Below are positions 8,988 to 18,613 of a stretch of DNA of 64,000 bases, in pieces. The translations under genes were made by a program, and so were the position numbers. This DNA comes from Cellulosimicrobium sp. Marseille-Q4280 (GTDB taxonomy: Bacteria > Actinomycetota > Actinomycetes > Actinomycetales > Cellulomonadaceae). Below the pieces are notes generated by a model that searched no databases, had not been told where the DNA came from, and saw only the letters and a list, made by a program, of their open reading frames with translations. The first letter of the stretch is position 1, and each line of letters starts with the position of its first letter. The stretch is from contig NZ_CALPBY010000002.1 in NCBI RefSeq assembly GCF_943181405.1, positions 62,001 through 126,000 on the forward strand, read 5' to 3'.

Positions 8988-10187
8988 ATGCACGATCGCC
9001 CGTCCACCGCGCCCCGCTCCCTGACGATCCTCGGGTCGACCGGATCGATCGGGACCCAGGCGATCGACGTCGTCCGGTCCCACCCGGGCCGGTTCCGCGT
9101 CGACGCGCTGTCCGCGGGGGGCGGCGACGTGGAGCTGCTCGCGCGCCAGGCCGCAGACCTGGGCGTCGCGGCGGTGGCCGTGGCCGACGCGACCCGGGCG
9201 GGCCCGCTGGAGGCCGCGCTCGCCGACGCGTTCGCGGGTCGCGACGCGGCCCCTGAGCTGCTCGCCGGACCGCACGCCGCCGCCGAGCTCGCCGGGCGGG
9301 GGAGCGACGTCGTGCTCAACGGCGTCACCGGGTCCGTCGGCCTCGGCCCGACGCTCGCCGCGCTGCGCGGCGGGTCGACCCTGGCCCTCGCCAACAAGGA
9401 GTCGCTCGTCGCGGGCGGCGCGCTCGTGCGGGCCGCGCAGCAGCGCGCGGACCAGATCGTGCCCGTCGACTCGGAGCACTCCGCGATCGCGCAGTGCCTG
9501 CGCTCGGGAGGGCGCGGCGAGGTGCGCCGGCTGGTCCTCACCGCCTCCGGCGGGCCGTTCCGCGGCTGGGCGGCGGACGACGTGAAGGCCGCGACCGTCG
9601 ACCAGGCGCTCGCGCACCCGACGTGGGCCATGGGCCCCGTGGTCACGGTCAACTCGGCGAGCCTCATGAACAAGGGCCTGGAGCTCATCGAGGCGCACCT
9701 GCTGTTCGACGTGCCGGTCGACGACATCACCGTCGTCGTGCACCCGCAGTCGGTCGTGCACTCGATGGTGGAGTTCGTCGACGGCTCGACGATCGCCCAG
9801 GCGTCGCCCCCGGACATGCGCCTGCCCATCGCCCTCGGGCTGAGCTGGCCCGAGCGGCTCGACGTCGTGACCCCGCCGTGCGACTGGACGCGGGCCACGT
9901 CGTGGACGTTCGAGCCGCTCGACGACCAGGCGTTCCCCGCCGTGGGTCTGGCGCGCGCCGCGGTCGCGGCGAGCGCCACGCACCCCGCGGTCTACAACGC
10001 GGCGAACGAGGAGGCCGTCGCGGCGTTCCTCAGCGGACGCGCAGGTTTCGGTGACATCGTGACGACGGTCGAGCGCGTGCTCGCGGCGCACGGGGGAACC
10101 GCGGCGGACCGTGTGACGTTGGACGACGTGTCCGCCGCGGAGGACTGGGCGCGGGCACGCGCGAACGAGCTGCTGGGCCGGCGCTGA
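8988..10187 (+). CDS. dxr: 1-deoxy-D-xylulose 5-phosphate reductoisomerase
   Basis: 399 residues; converts DXP to MEP with NADPH, the committed step of the MEP isoprenoid pathway. NADPH loop GSTGSIG at residues 16-22; metal site and substrate block [24 protein letters not shown] and the NEEAVAAF block are family hallmarks. ATG at 8988 is chosen with GGGAGG at 8973-8978 about 9 bases upstream; in-frame ATG 8979 and GTG 8982 are too close to that RBS. The next MEP gene, ispG, is two genes downstream. Confidence 0.96.
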   Translation: MHDRPSTAPRSLTILGSTGSIGTQAIDVVRSHPGRFRVDALSAGGGDVELLARQAADLGVAAVAVADATRAGPLEAALADAFAGRDAAPELLAGPHAAAELAGRGSDVVLNGVTGSVGLGPTLAALRGGSTLALANKESLVAGGALVRAAQQRADQIVPVDSEHSAIAQCLRSGGRGEVRRLVLTASGGPFRGWAADDVKAATVDQALAHPTWAMGPVVTVNSASLMNKGLELIEAHLLFDVPVDDITVVVHPQSVVHSMVEFVDGSTIAQASPPDMRLPIALGLSWPERLDVVTPPCDWTRATSWTFEPLDDQAFPAVGLARAAVAASATHPAVYNAANEEAVAAFLSGRAGFGDIVTTVERVLAAHGGTAADRVTLDDVSAAEDWARARANELLGRR

Positions 10188-10259
10188 GCGGGGCCCGGCG
10201 GGACCGAGGATCGAGGACCGGTCGGTGAGCGACGAGTCGAGGGACGGGTTGAGGAACGT

Positions 10260-11570
10260 ATGGCAGTCGTGATCGGCGTCGCCGTCTTCGTGCTGGGGCT
10301 CGTGGTGTCCATCGCCCTGCACGAGGTGGGCCACATGGTGCCCGCGAAGAGGTTCGGCGTGCGCGTGAGCCAGTACATGGTCGGCTTCGGCCCGACCCTG
10401 TGGTCGCGTCGCAAGGGGGAGACCGAGTACGGGGTCAAGGCGATCCCGCTCGGCGGCTACGTCCGCATGGTCGGGATGATGCCCCCCGCACCGGCCGGCG
10501 CCCGTCCGCGCGGCCAGGGCTTCTTCTCCCAGGTGGTCGCCGACGCGCGCGACGCGAGCACCGAGGAGATCCGGCCCGGCGAGGAGCACCGGGCCTTCTA
10601 CAACCTCTCCGCGCCGAAGAAGGTCGTCGTCATGCTCGGCGGCCCGTTCATGAACCTGCTCATCGCCGTGGTGCTCACGCTGATCGTCTTCGTCGGCATC
10701 GGTCTGCCCGCCGCCACGACGACGGTCGCGAGCGTCACGCCGTGCGTCTCGGGGACCGTGACCGCCGAGCAGACGCAGTGCGCGGCGGGGGACCCGCAGT
10801 CGCCGGCCGCGGCGGCCGGCCTCGAGCCCGGCGACACGGTCGTGTCCTTCGATGGCGCCCCCGTCGGCTCGTGGGAGCAGCTCTCCGGCATGATCCGCGG
10901 GGCGGCCGACGAGAGCGTCCCCGTGGTCGTCGAGCGCGGCGGCGAGGACGTGACGCTCTCGATCACGCCCGTCGAGGTGCAGCGCCAGGTGGTCGCCGAG
11001 GACGGGACGCCCGTCGTCGACGACGCGGGGGAGCCCGTCACGGAGCCCGCCGGCTTCGTCGGGTTCACGCCCACCGCCGAGCGGCAGTCGCTCGGGGTCG
11101 GTACCGCCCTCGAGGCCACGTGGCAGCAGGTGAGCGGCACCGCGGCGATCGTCGTGACCCTCCCGGTCAAGGTCGCCGACGCCGTCCACGCCACCTTCAC
11201 CGACGCGCCGCGCGACCCGAACGGCGTCGCGAGCATCGTCGGCGCGGGGCAGGTCGCGGTCGACATCGCGGGCAGCGACAGCGAGGTGGTCGCGCAGGTC
11301 CAGCAGTTCCTGCTCCTGCTCGCCGCGCTCAACGTCGCGCTGTTCGTGTTCAACCTCATCCCGCTGCTCCCGCTCGACGGCGGCCACGTGGTCAACGCGC
11401 TCTACGAGGGCGCGAAGCGTACGGCCGCGCGAGTGCGCGGCCTCCCGCGCCCGGGCCCCGCGGACGTCGCCCGCATGATGCCCGTCGCGTACGTGATGTT
11501 CGTGGTGCTCATCGGCGTGGGGGCGCTGCTCATCCTCGCGGACATCGTCGACCCGGTGCAGCTCGCCTAG
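10260..11570 (+). CDS. Site-2 protease (M50 intramembrane metalloprotease, RseP/Rip1 family)
   Basis: 436 residues. Zinc motif HEVGH in the first membrane helix (His21, Glu22, His25) and the third ligand in LLPLDGG (Asp373) near the C-terminus; a PDZ domain lies between (AGLEPGDTVVSFDGAPV). Such proteases cut membrane-bound anti-sigma factors or divisome proteins after a first-site cleavage; Rip1 of mycobacteria is the best studied relative. The placement between dxr and ispG is conserved in many actinobacteria. ATG at 10260 has GAGGAA just upstream with short spacing. Four or so membrane helices. Confidence 0.93.
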   Translation: MAVVIGVAVFVLGLVVSIALHEVGHMVPAKRFGVRVSQYMVGFGPTLWSRRKGETEYGVKAIPLGGYVRMVGMMPPAPAGARPRGQGFFSQVVADARDASTEEIRPGEEHRAFYNLSAPKKVVVMLGGPFMNLLIAVVLTLIVFVGIGLPAATTTVASVTPCVSGTVTAEQTQCAAGDPQSPAAAAGLEPGDTVVSFDGAPVGSWEQLSGMIRGAADESVPVVVERGGEDVTLSITPVEVQRQVVAEDGTPVVDDAGEPVTEPAGFVGFTPTAERQSLGVGTALEATWQQVSGTAAIVVTLPVKVADAVHATFTDAPRDPNGVASIVGAGQVAVDIAGSDSEVVAQVQQFLLLLAALNVALFVFNLIPLLPLDGGHVVNALYEGAKRTAARVRGLPRPGPADVARMMPVAYVMFVVLIGVGALLILADIVDPVQLA

Positions 11571-11582
11571 CGCGCCGGTCAG

Positions 11583-11597
11583 ACCTCCTGTGGAGGT
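11583..11597 (+). terminator. Small hairpin after the site-2 protease gene
   Basis: ACCTCC, loop TGT, GGAGGT, starting 13 bases after the stop. Short stem; weak terminator candidate. Confidence 0.35.
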
Positions 11598-11677
11598 TCC
11601 GCGACGATGTGCCGGACCGACAGGGAAGGTGACCTGCCGGACAGGTCCGACGTGCGCCGTCGGGCACGGGCGCGGGG

Positions 11678-11683
11678 GATACT
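11678..11683 (+). promoter_or_regulatory. Candidate -10 box for ispG (GATACT)
   Basis: GATACT ends 7 bases before the GTG at 11691, the distance expected when transcription starts at or next to the start codon. AGGGGG also lies in that gap, so a leadered transcript from farther upstream is possible. Confidence 0.4.
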
Positions 11684-11690
11684 AGGGGGC

Positions 11691-12854
11691 GTGAGCGTAC
11701 CCATCAGCCTCGGAATGCCCGCCGCCCCGCCGCCGGTCCTCGCGCCGCGCCGCCCGACCCGCAAGATCAAGGTCGGCAAGGTCGAGGTGGGCGGCGACGC
11801 GCCGATCAGCGTCCAGTCGATGACGACGACGAAGACGACGGACATCAACGCGACCCTCCAGCAGATCGCCGAGCTCACGGCGTCGGGCTGCGACATCGTG
11901 CGCGTCGCGTGCCCGACGCAGGACGACGCCGACGCGCTGCCGGTGATCGCGAAGAAGTCGCAGATCCCCGTCATCGCGGACATCCACTTCCAGCCGAAGT
12001 ACGTCTTCGCGGCGATCGAGGCCGGGTGCGCGGCCGTGCGCGTCAACCCGGGCAACATCCGGCAGTTCGACGACCAGGTCAAGGAGATCGCCCAGGCGGC
12101 GAAGGACCACGGCACGTCGCTGCGGATCGGGGTCAACGCGGGCTCGCTCGACAAGCGCCTGCTCGCGAAGTACGGCAAGGCGACGCCCGAGGCGCTCGTC
12201 GAGTCGGCGGTGTGGGAGGCGTCGCTGTTCGAGGAGCACGACTTCCACGACTTCAAGATCTCCGTCAAGCACAACGACCCCGTCGTCATGGTCCGCGCCT
12301 ACGAGCTGCTCTCGCAGGCGGGGGACTGGCCGCTGCACCTCGGCGTGACCGAGGCCGGGCCGGCCTTCCAGGGCACGATCAAGTCCGCGACCGCGTTCGG
12401 CGCGCTGCTCAGCCAGGGCATCGGCGACACGATCCGCGTGTCCCTCTCGGCCCCGCCGGTCGAGGAGGTCAAGGTCGGCAACCAGATCCTGCAAGCGCTC
12501 AACCTGCGCCCGCGCAAGCTCGAGATCGTCTCGTGCCCGTCGTGCGGCCGGGCCCAGGTCGACGTCTACACGCTCGCGGAGAAGGTGACCGCCGGCCTCG
12601 AGGGCATGGAGGTCCCGCTCCGCGTCGCGGTCATGGGCTGCGTCGTCAACGGCCCGGGCGAGGCCCGCGAGGCCGACCTCGGTGTCGCGTCCGGCAACGG
12701 CAAGGGGCAGATCTTCGTCAAGGGCGAGGTCGTCAAGACCGTGCCCGAGTCGCTCATCGTGGAGACGCTCATCGAGGAGGCGCTGCGCATCGCCGAGACG
12801 ATGACGCCCGAGAACGACGCGCAGGCCGGTCCGCCGGTCGTCACCGTGGGCTGA
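11691..12854 (+). CDS. ispG: 4-hydroxy-3-methylbut-2-enyl diphosphate synthase
   Basis: 387 residues; the iron-sulfur enzyme that makes HMBPP from MEcPP in the MEP pathway. Cluster ligands: Cys282 and Cys285 in [10 protein letters not shown], Cys317 in [10 protein letters not shown], with the conserved Glu in [13 protein letters not shown] and ADIHFQPKY in the TIM barrel are hallmarks of GcpE. GTG at 11691 is chosen for its nearby AGGGGG and -10 box. It is preceded by dxr and the protease and followed 5 bases later by a GNAT gene. Confidence 0.96.
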   Translation: MSVPISLGMPAAPPPVLAPRRPTRKIKVGKVEVGGDAPISVQSMTTTKTTDINATLQQIAELTASGCDIVRVACPTQDDADALPVIAKKSQIPVIADIHFQPKYVFAAIEAGCAAVRVNPGNIRQFDDQVKEIAQAAKDHGTSLRIGVNAGSLDKRLLAKYGKATPEALVESAVWEASLFEEHDFHDFKISVKHNDPVVMVRAYELLSQAGDWPLHLGVTEAGPAFQGTIKSATAFGALLSQGIGDTIRVSLSAPPVEEVKVGNQILQALNLRPRKLEIVSCPSCGRAQVDVYTLAEKVTAGLEGMEVPLRVAVMGCVVNGPGEAREADLGVASGNGKGQIFVKGEVVKTVPESLIVETLIEEALRIAETMTPENDAQAGPPVVTVG

Positions 12855-12859
12855 CCACG

Positions 12860-13789
12860 GTGGCACGCTGGCGTCCGTCGGTCCCGGCCCTGCGGCCGCG
12901 GGCCGGGTCGGACGCGCGCGAGCTCTCCGACGCCGACGTGCCCGAGGCGCTCGCGGTGTGCGCGACGGACCCCGTGGCCTCCGCCCTCGCGGCGGCGCGC
13001 CTCGAGGTGGCCCTCCGCGTCGGCCTGCGGGCCGCGGGCGGCCACGCGTGGGGATTCCCCGGGCACGGCCCTCTGGAGGCCGTGTGCTGGGCGGGCGCCA
13101 ACCTCGTCCCGGTGCTCCCGCCGACGCTCGACGACGTCGACCGCCGTGCCGCCGTGGCCGGCTTCGCGGCGTTCGCGCAGCGTGGCGGTCGCCGCTCGTC
13201 GTCGGTCGTCGGGGAGCGCGCCGCCGTGCTCGCGCTGTGGGGCGTCCTCGCGGAGACGTGGCCCGCGCCCCGCGAGGTGCGCGCCGACCAGCCGTCGCTC
13301 GCCATCGACCGCGCGCCCGACGTCGACCCGGACCCGTCCGTCCGCCGCTCGACGGTCGCGGAGGTGCCCGTCGTGCTGCCCGCGTGCGTGCGCATGTTCA
13401 CCGAGGAGGTCGGGTACTCGCCCGTCGAGGGCGGTGGTCGGGCGTACGAGGAGCGGGTGCGCTCCCTCGTCGCGGCCGGCCGGTCGTTCGTGCGCCTCGA
13501 GGGGCCGGGCGCCCGGCCGCACGTGGTGTTCAAGGCGGAGCTCGGCGCGGTGACGAACCGTGTCGCCCAGGTGCAGGGCGTGTGGGTCGACCCGCGGTAC
13601 CGCGGTCGCGGCCTCGCCGCACCGGGGATGGCGGCCGTCGTCTCCCTCGCCCGGCAGGCGGCACCGGGGTCGTCGGTCCGTCCTCCCGTCGTCTCCCTCT
13701 ACGTCAACGACTACAACACGAGGGCGCTCGCGACGTATCGCCGCGTCGGCTTCGAGCAGGTGGGGACTTTCGCGACCGTCCTGTTCTGA
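12860..13789 (+). CDS. GNAT-family acetyltransferase with DUF4081-type N-terminal domain
   Basis: 309 residues. The C-terminal third is a GNAT fold: [24 protein letters not shown] contains the acetyl-CoA R/Q-x-x-G-x-G/A type loop, and [23 protein letters not shown] is the usual final motif. The N-terminal half (LAALRLEVAL-like helices, [18 protein letters not shown]) resembles the DUF4081 domain found fused to GNAT in actinobacteria directly after ispG. Substrate unknown. GTG at 12860 begins five bases after ispG, so it is probably in the same operon. Converges with the glycosylase gene. Confidence 0.85.
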   Translation: MARWRPSVPALRPRAGSDARELSDADVPEALAVCATDPVASALAAARLEVALRVGLRAAGGHAWGFPGHGPLEAVCWAGANLVPVLPPTLDDVDRRAAVAGFAAFAQRGGRRSSSVVGERAAVLALWGVLAETWPAPREVRADQPSLAIDRAPDVDPDPSVRRSTVAEVPVVLPACVRMFTEEVGYSPVEGGGRAYEERVRSLVAAGRSFVRLEGPGARPHVVFKAELGAVTNRVAQVQGVWVDPRYRGRGLAAPGMAAVVSLARQAAPGSSVRPPVVSLYVNDYNTRALATYRRVGFEQVGTFATVLF

Positions 13790-13806
13790 GCCGGCGTCCC
13801 GCCGCC

Positions 13807-14733
13807 TCACTTGAGCAGGCGCGACAGGCGACGGTCGGCGAGCACCTGCCCGCCCGTCTGGCACGTCGCGCAGTACTGCAGGCTCCGGTCGGCGAAGCTC
13901 ACCTCGCGCACCGTGTCCCCGCACACGGGGCACGGCTTCCCGGTCCGCCCGTGCACGCGCATCCCGGACCGCTTCGCGTCCTTGAGCTCCGCGGCCGGCC
14001 TGCCCGACGACGCCGCGACGGCCTCGCCGAGCACCTCGCCCACCGCGGCGTGCACCCGGGCGACCTCGTCCGGCGTGAACGAGCGCGTGAGCTTGAACGG
14101 GCTCGTCCGCGCGGCGTGCAGGATGTCGTCGGAGTAGGCGTTGCCGATCCCCGCGATCGAGGACTGGTCGCGCAGGAGGCCCTTGACCTGCTGGTTCCGC
14201 GCGGCCATGAGCCCGGCCAGCACCTCGGGCGTGAACGCCGGGTCCAGCGGCTCGACGCCCAGCGTCTCGATCGCGCGCACCTCGGCCGGGTCCCGCACGA
14301 AGTGCACCGCGAGCCGCTTGCGCGTGCCGGCCTCGGTGAGGTCGAACCCCGAGCCGTCGTCGAACCGGACGCGCAGCGCGAGCGAGGCGATCTTCCCGCC
14401 GCCGCCACCGCCGAGACGCGGGCGCACCGGCGTCGTGGGCGCCTTCTCCGACCAGCGCAGCCAGCCGCCGCGGGCGAGGTGGAAGACGAGGTGCAGCGCG
14501 TCGTCGGCCGCCCCGTGCGCGCCCGGGGGTGCGGTGGAGGGCGACACGGCGAGGTCGAGCCACTTGCCGTGCCGGCGCGCCCCCGCGACGGTGCCTCCGA
14601 CGAGCGCGGTGACGGGCGGGTCGAACGTCTTGAGCGCAGCGATCTGCGCGACGTCGGCGGCGACGACCGTGCGTCCCGTGGCGCGGTCGTCGAGGAAGCG
14701 GACGAGGGCCTCCACCTCGGGGAGCTCGGGCAT
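13807..14733 (-). CDS. Formamidopyrimidine-DNA glycosylase family protein
   Basis: 308 residues. Starts MPELPEVE, so Pro2 (nucleophile) and Glu3 are present. The H2TH region is followed by a C-terminal zinc finger with Cys268, Cys271, Cys288 and Cys291 (CPVC...CATC). Enzymes of this family excise oxidised bases such as 8-oxoguanine and nick the strand. The insertion-loop and core sequence differ from classical MutM, and a poly-Gly stretch (GGGGGGK) sits in the middle, so this is annotated only to family level; it may be one of the actinobacterial Fpg/Nei paralogues. Divergent from proS with a 33-bp shared upstream region. Confidence 0.88.
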   Translation of the reverse strand: MPELPEVEALVRFLDDRATGRTVVAADVAQIAALKTFDPPVTALVGGTVAGARRHGKWLDLAVSPSTAPPGAHGAADDALHLVFHLARGGWLRWSEKAPTTPVRPRLGGGGGGKIASLALRVRFDDGSGFDLTEAGTRKRLAVHFVRDPAEVRAIETLGVEPLDPAFTPEVLAGLMAARNQQVKGLLRDQSSIAGIGNAYSDDILHAARTSPFKLTRSFTPDEVARVHAAVGEVLGEAVAASSGRPAAELKDAKRSGMRVHGRTGKPCPVCGDTVREVSFADRSLQYCATCQTGGQVLADRRLSRLLK

Positions 14734-14753
14734 GGGGCCATCCTCCCCGCCGG

Positions 14754-14759
14754 TAGGGT
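14754..14759 (+). promoter_or_regulatory. Candidate -10 box for proS (TAGGGT), leaderless arrangement
   Basis: TAGGGT ends 7 bases before the proS ATG at 14767 and there is no Shine-Dalgarno in between, which fits a leaderless transcript. The whole intergenic space to the divergent glycosylase gene is 33 bp. Confidence 0.55.
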
Positions 14760-14766
14760 TGGGCGC

Positions 14767-16641
14767 ATGTCTTCCGTCACGTCCGGCGCCGTCCCCGCGC
14801 GCCGCTCCAGCACCGGCGCTGCCGACCTGCTGCGCCTGTCCTCCCTGTTCGTCCGGACGCTGCGCGAGGACCCGGCCGACGCCGAGGTCGCGAGCCACCG
14901 GCTCCTCGTCCGCGCGGGCTACATCCGCCGCGCCGCCCCCGGCATCTACACGTGGCTCCCGCTCGGTCTGCGCGTCCTGCGCAAGGTCGAGGCCGTCGTG
15001 CGCGAGGAGATGGCCGCCGCGGGCGCGCAGGAGGTGCACTTCCCGGCGCTGCTGCCCAAGGAGCCCTACGAGGCGACGGGCCGCTGGACGGAGTACGGGC
15101 CGAACATCTTCCGGCTCAAGGACCGCAAGGACGGCGACTACCTCCTCGCCCCGACGCACGAGGAGATGTTCACGCTCCTCGTCAAGGACCTGTACTCGTC
15201 GTACAAGGACCTGCCGCTGACGATCTACCAGATCCAGACGAAGTACCGCGACGAGGCGCGTCCGCGCGCCGGGCTCATCCGCGGGCGCGAGTTCGTCATG
15301 AAGGACGCGTACTCGTTCGACGTGTCCGACGAAGGCCTCGAGCGCTCGTACGAGGCGCAGCGGGACGCGTACCGGCGCATCTTCGAGCGCCTCGGCCTCG
15401 AGTACGTCGTCGTCGCGGCGACGTCCGGCGCGATGGGCGGCTCGCGCTCGGAGGAGTTCCTCACCCCGACGCCGATCGGCGAGGACACCTTCGTGCGCTC
15501 CGCGGGAGGCTACGCGGCGAACGTCGAGGCCGTGGTCACGCCCGTGCCCGACGCCGTCGACTACACCGCCGCGCCCACCGCGCACGTCGAGGACACCCCG
15601 GGCACGCCCACCATCGACTCGCTCGTCGCCTTCGCGAACGAGCACCACCCCCGCGGCGACCGGGCGTGGACCGCCGCGGACACGCTGAAGAACGTCGTGC
15701 TCGCCGTGACGCACCCGGACGGGCGCCGCGAGGTCGTCGTCGTCGGCCTGCCGGGCGACCGCGAGGTCGACCTCAAGCGCGTCGGTGCGGCGTTCGAGCC
15801 CGCCGAGGTCGAGCCCGCGACGGACGCGGACTTCGCCGCGCACCCCGAGCTCGTCAAGGGCTACCTCGGCCCGCAGGTGCTCGGCCCCAACGTCCAGCGC
15901 GAGGCGCCCGACGCGCGCGACGACGCCGCCGACGGCGAGCCCGTGCGGCACTCGATCCGGTACCTGCTCGACCCGCGGGTCGTCGCGGGCACACGCTGGA
16001 TCACCGGGGCGAACGAGGACGGGCGCCACGTGTTCGACCTCGTCGCCGAGCGGGACTTCTCCGCCGACGGCACCGTCGAGGCCGCCGAGGTGCGCGCCGG
16101 CGACCCCGCCCCGGACGGGTCGGGCCCGCTCGAGCTCGCGCGCGGGATCGAGATCGGCCACATCTTCGCGCTCGGCCGCAAGTACGCCCAGGCCCTCGGC
16201 CTCACGGTGCTCGACGAGAACGGCAAGCAGGTCGTCGTGACGATGGGCTCGTACGGCATCGGCGTCACGCGTGTGCTCGCGGCCCTCGCCGAGGCGAACC
16301 ACGACGACGCCGGGCTCGCCTGGCCCGCGCACGTCGCCCCGGCGCACGTGCACGTCGTCGCCACCGGGAAGGACGCGAGCATCTTCGAGGAGGCCGACCG
16401 GCTCGCGACCGAGCTGGCCGCGCGCGGTGTCGAGGTCGTGTACGACGACCGCCCGAAGGTCTCGCCGGGCGTGAAGTTCAAGGACGCCGAGCTGCTCGGC
16501 GTGCCGCTCCTGCTCGTCGTCGGCCGTGGTCTCGCCGACGGGGTCGTCGAGGTGCGCCCGCGCGCGGGCGAGGCCGTGCAGGTCGCGGTGGGAGACGCCG
16601 TCGAGCACGTCGCGCAGCAGGTGGACGCGCTGCTCGCCTGA
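14767..16641 (+). CDS. proS: Prolyl-tRNA synthetase (bacterial type with editing insertion)
   Basis: 624 residues; class II aminoacyl-tRNA synthetase. Motif blocks: [11 protein letters not shown] near the N-terminus, [11 protein letters not shown]-type motif 2 ([17 protein letters not shown]), and motif 3 region [13 protein letters not shown]. The roughly 180-residue insertion between motifs 2 and 3 (about residues 230-420) is the editing (INS) domain that clears Ala-tRNA(Pro), marking the bacterial long form. The C-terminal anticodon-binding domain ends at VDALLA. ATG at 14767 follows a -10 box directly. Ends with a small hairpin. Confidence 0.97.
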   Translation: MSSVTSGAVPARRSSTGAADLLRLSSLFVRTLREDPADAEVASHRLLVRAGYIRRAAPGIYTWLPLGLRVLRKVEAVVREEMAAAGAQEVHFPALLPKEPYEATGRWTEYGPNIFRLKDRKDGDYLLAPTHEEMFTLLVKDLYSSYKDLPLTIYQIQTKYRDEARPRAGLIRGREFVMKDAYSFDVSDEGLERSYEAQRDAYRRIFERLGLEYVVVAATSGAMGGSRSEEFLTPTPIGEDTFVRSAGGYAANVEAVVTPVPDAVDYTAAPTAHVEDTPGTPTIDSLVAFANEHHPRGDRAWTAADTLKNVVLAVTHPDGRREVVVVGLPGDREVDLKRVGAAFEPAEVEPATDADFAAHPELVKGYLGPQVLGPNVQREAPDARDDAADGEPVRHSIRYLLDPRVVAGTRWITGANEDGRHVFDLVAERDFSADGTVEAAEVRAGDPAPDGSGPLELARGIEIGHIFALGRKYAQALGLTVLDENGKQVVVTMGSYGIGVTRVLAALAEANHDDAGLAWPAHVAPAHVHVVATGKDASIFEEADRLATELAARGVEVVYDDRPKVSPGVKFKDAELLGVPLLLVVGRGLADGVVEVRPRAGEAVQVAVGDAVEHVAQQVDALLA

Positions 16642-16672
16642 GCAGGCCGTGTCCGAGGCCGCCGCGTCCGGT

Positions 16673-16690
16673 GCTCCGGGACGCCGGAGC
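16673..16690 (+). terminator. Hairpin between convergent proS and lipoprotein gene
   Basis: GCTCCGG (16673-16679), loop GACG, CCGGAGC (16684-16690). Perfect 7-bp stem serving both strands; no U-tract. Confidence 0.45.
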
Positions 16691-16698
16691 GGGGCCCG

Positions 16699-17886
16699 TC
16701 AGGAGGCGGGCTGCTGCTCCGGCATCCCGGGGAACGCGACGGGCGCCGCGCCCCACGCGAGCGCGGCGAGCCACGAGTCGGTGAGCAGCGCGAGCGCGTC
16801 CCCGCGGGACTCCGGGGCGGCGGTCGCGACGAGCGACGCGTACGACGCCGTGAGCTCCGTCTCGAGCCGCCGGGCGAGCGTCGTGACGTCCTCGCCGTCA
16901 GGGAGCACGTAGGCGGTCCGGCGCGGGTCCTGGTCCGTGCCGTCGGTCCCTGCGGCGAGCGCCCAGGCCTGGGCCCGCGCGCGGTGCTCGGCGGCGCGGG
17001 CGACGGCCGCGGTGCGGACGTCCCCGTCGACCTGGGCGCCGCGCACCTCCAGGGCGTACCCGGCGGCGTCCTCGGCGGCGACGAGCGTCGCGAGGTCGGC
17101 GGCACCGACGCCCGAGGGCGTGTCCTCGACAGGGACGACGGCGACGTCGAGGTCCGTCGCGGCCTCGGAGCCCGTCGCGGCGGCGAGACGCTGCGCCGAG
17201 ACGTGCTCCGACGCCGCGACCGACGCGAGCAGTCGGGCGAGCTCCGCGTCCTGCGTCAGGTCGGCGGACGCGCGCGTGCGCTGCGCCGCCCCGACGAGCG
17301 CCGTCACGACGTCGTCCGTGGTCGGCGCCGCGGTGCTCGTGCCGTCCGCCGTCCCGTCCCCGGTGACCGGTGCGTCCTGCGAACCGTCGCCCGCGGGGTC
17401 GTCGGGACCCTCGTCGTCCCCCTCACCGGGGGCCGGCGACGTCGTGACCTCGACCGGTTCGGGCGAGCTCTCGCCGTCGGTCTCCGTGGGCACGGGCAGG
17501 CCCGACTCGTACACGCCGCCGAGCGCCTGCACGTGCTGCTCGGCGAAGCGGCCCGCCTCGTCGAGCGCCGCGAGCACGGTCGGGTCGGTGACGGTCGGTG
17601 CCACGGCGGCCGCGAGGTCCTCGACGGCGAGCGCGTCGTCCACGGCGGCCCGGCGGACGACCTCGTGCACGTCGGGGCTCGGCTCCGTGGGCTCGGGGGT
17701 CTCGAGCCGCACACCGCACCCCGCCACCAGCAGGGTGGTCACGAGGGCGAGCGCCGCGAGCACCGGCCGTCGGTGGCGGCGGCCGTGGACCAGGGGCCGA
17801 GGGCTGCGCAGGGCGACCCGCCCGGAGGCTCCGGGCGCGAGGCGGGCAGCGGTGGCGTCGGGTGTCATCGGGGGCGATGATGTCAT
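16699..17886 (-). CDS. Putative lipoprotein, DUF4439-like (ferritin-like) domain
   Basis: 395 residues. A basic stretch (VHGRRHRR) and hydrophobic segment lead to the lipobox LLVAGC with Cys57, so it should be an exported lipoprotein. A variable Pro/Glu/Gly/Thr linker (about residues 155-205) separates an N-terminal helical part from a C-terminal Ala/Glu-rich helical domain (ASEHVSAQRL...AEDAAGYALEVRGAQ...AEHRARAQAW) that looks like the actinobacterial DUF4439 domain next to rimP. Function is not known. ATG at 17886 is used; ATG at 17868 is six codons further in and equally lacks a strong RBS. Divergent from rimP. Confidence 0.75.
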   Translation of the reverse strand: MTSSPPMTPDATAARLAPGASGRVALRSPRPLVHGRRHRRPVLAALALVTTLLVAGCGVRLETPEPTEPSPDVHEVVRRAAVDDALAVEDLAAAVAPTVTDPTVLAALDEAGRFAEQHVQALGGVYESGLPVPTETDGESSPEPVEVTTSPAPGEGDDEGPDDPAGDGSQDAPVTGDGTADGTSTAAPTTDDVVTALVGAAQRTRASADLTQDAELARLLASVAASEHVSAQRLAAATGSEAATDLDVAVVPVEDTPSGVGAADLATLVAAEDAAGYALEVRGAQVDGDVRTAAVARAAEHRARAQAWALAAGTDGTDQDPRRTAYVLPDGEDVTTLARRLETELTASYASLVATAAPESRGDALALLTDSWLAALAWGAAPVAFPGMPEQQPAS

Positions 17887-17906
17887 GTTCCGGGTGCGCG
17901 AGTCGT

Positions 17907-17912
17907 TACGCT
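17907..17912 (+). promoter_or_regulatory. Candidate -10 box for rimP-nusA operon (TACGCT)
   Basis: TACGCT fits TANNNT, lying 77 bases before the rimP start in the gap to the divergent lipoprotein gene. No clear -35. It would give a leader of about 70 nt. Confidence 0.4.
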
Positions 17913-17989
17913 GGACCCTGGTCGAGAGACAGCACAACAACACACCGGTCGTATCCGTGCCCGGCGTGGGAGCGGACAGGAGCTGAGTG

Positions 17990-18610
17990 ATGGCAGGGCA
18001 GGCGGGCCGACAGGCCGCTGGGGAGACCGGCGGCAGAGGCGGTGACGCGCTCCGGGAGAGCGTGCGCCGGGGACTCGAGCCGGTGGTGGACGAGGCAGGG
18101 CTCCACCTCGAGGACGTCACGGTCTCCCGCGCCGGTGCGCGGTCCGTGGTCCGGGTGGTCCTCGACCTCCCCGAGGATGCGCAGGGCAGCCTCAGCCTCG
18201 ACGCGGTGGCCGAGGCCACGCGACCGATCTCCGCCGCGCTCGACGAGCTGGACGCCCTTCCCGGCGCCTACACGCTCGAGGTCTCGACGCCCGGCACCGA
18301 CCGGCCGCTGACGGAGCGCCGCCACTTCCTGCGCGCGCGCGGCCGGCTGGTGCGGCTCGTCCTGGCCGACGGCGGTTCCGTCGAGGGGCGGCTCCGCGCC
18401 GTCGACGACGCCGGGCTGCACCTCGACGTCGCCGGTCCGCGCGGCGCGACGACCGACCGCGTCGTCGCCCTCGGGGACGTCGCGCGCGGGCAGGTCCAGG
18501 TCGAGCTGAAGCGCGCGCTCGAGGCCGACCTGCCGGAGCTCGACGCCGACGACACGGCGGATGCCGACGACGAGACCGCGGGCCGCGGTCCCCACGACGA
18601 GGAGGTCTGA
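17990..18610 (+). CDS. rimP: Ribosome maturation factor RimP
   Basis: 206 residues; helps assemble the 30S subunit. The RimP fold is visible in LEPVVDEAGLHLEDVTVSRAG, the VVLD strand and VSTPGTDRPLTERRHF. The C-terminal tail is acidic (DADDTADADDE). ATG at 17990 is preceded by AGGAG with 7-base spacing; the overlapping GTG at 17987 is an alternative. It is first in the rimP-nusA-ylxR-infB cluster, and nusA starts 3 bases after its stop. Confidence 0.93.
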   Translation: MAGQAGRQAAGETGGRGGDALRESVRRGLEPVVDEAGLHLEDVTVSRAGARSVVRVVLDLPEDAQGSLSLDAVAEATRPISAALDELDALPGAYTLEVSTPGTDRPLTERRHFLRARGRLVRLVLADGGSVEGRLRAVDDAGLHLDVAGPRGATTDRVVALGDVARGQVQVELKRALEADLPELDADDTADADDETAGRGPHDEEV

Positions 18611-18613
18611 TCG

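Noticed and set aside
8121-11387. Very long minus-strand open frame (over 1000 codons) opposite the methyltransferase, dxr and protease genes
   Set aside because: It is the antisense shadow of GC-rich codon usage; its translation is rich in Arg/Asp/His with no domain, and the plus-strand genes are unmistakable.
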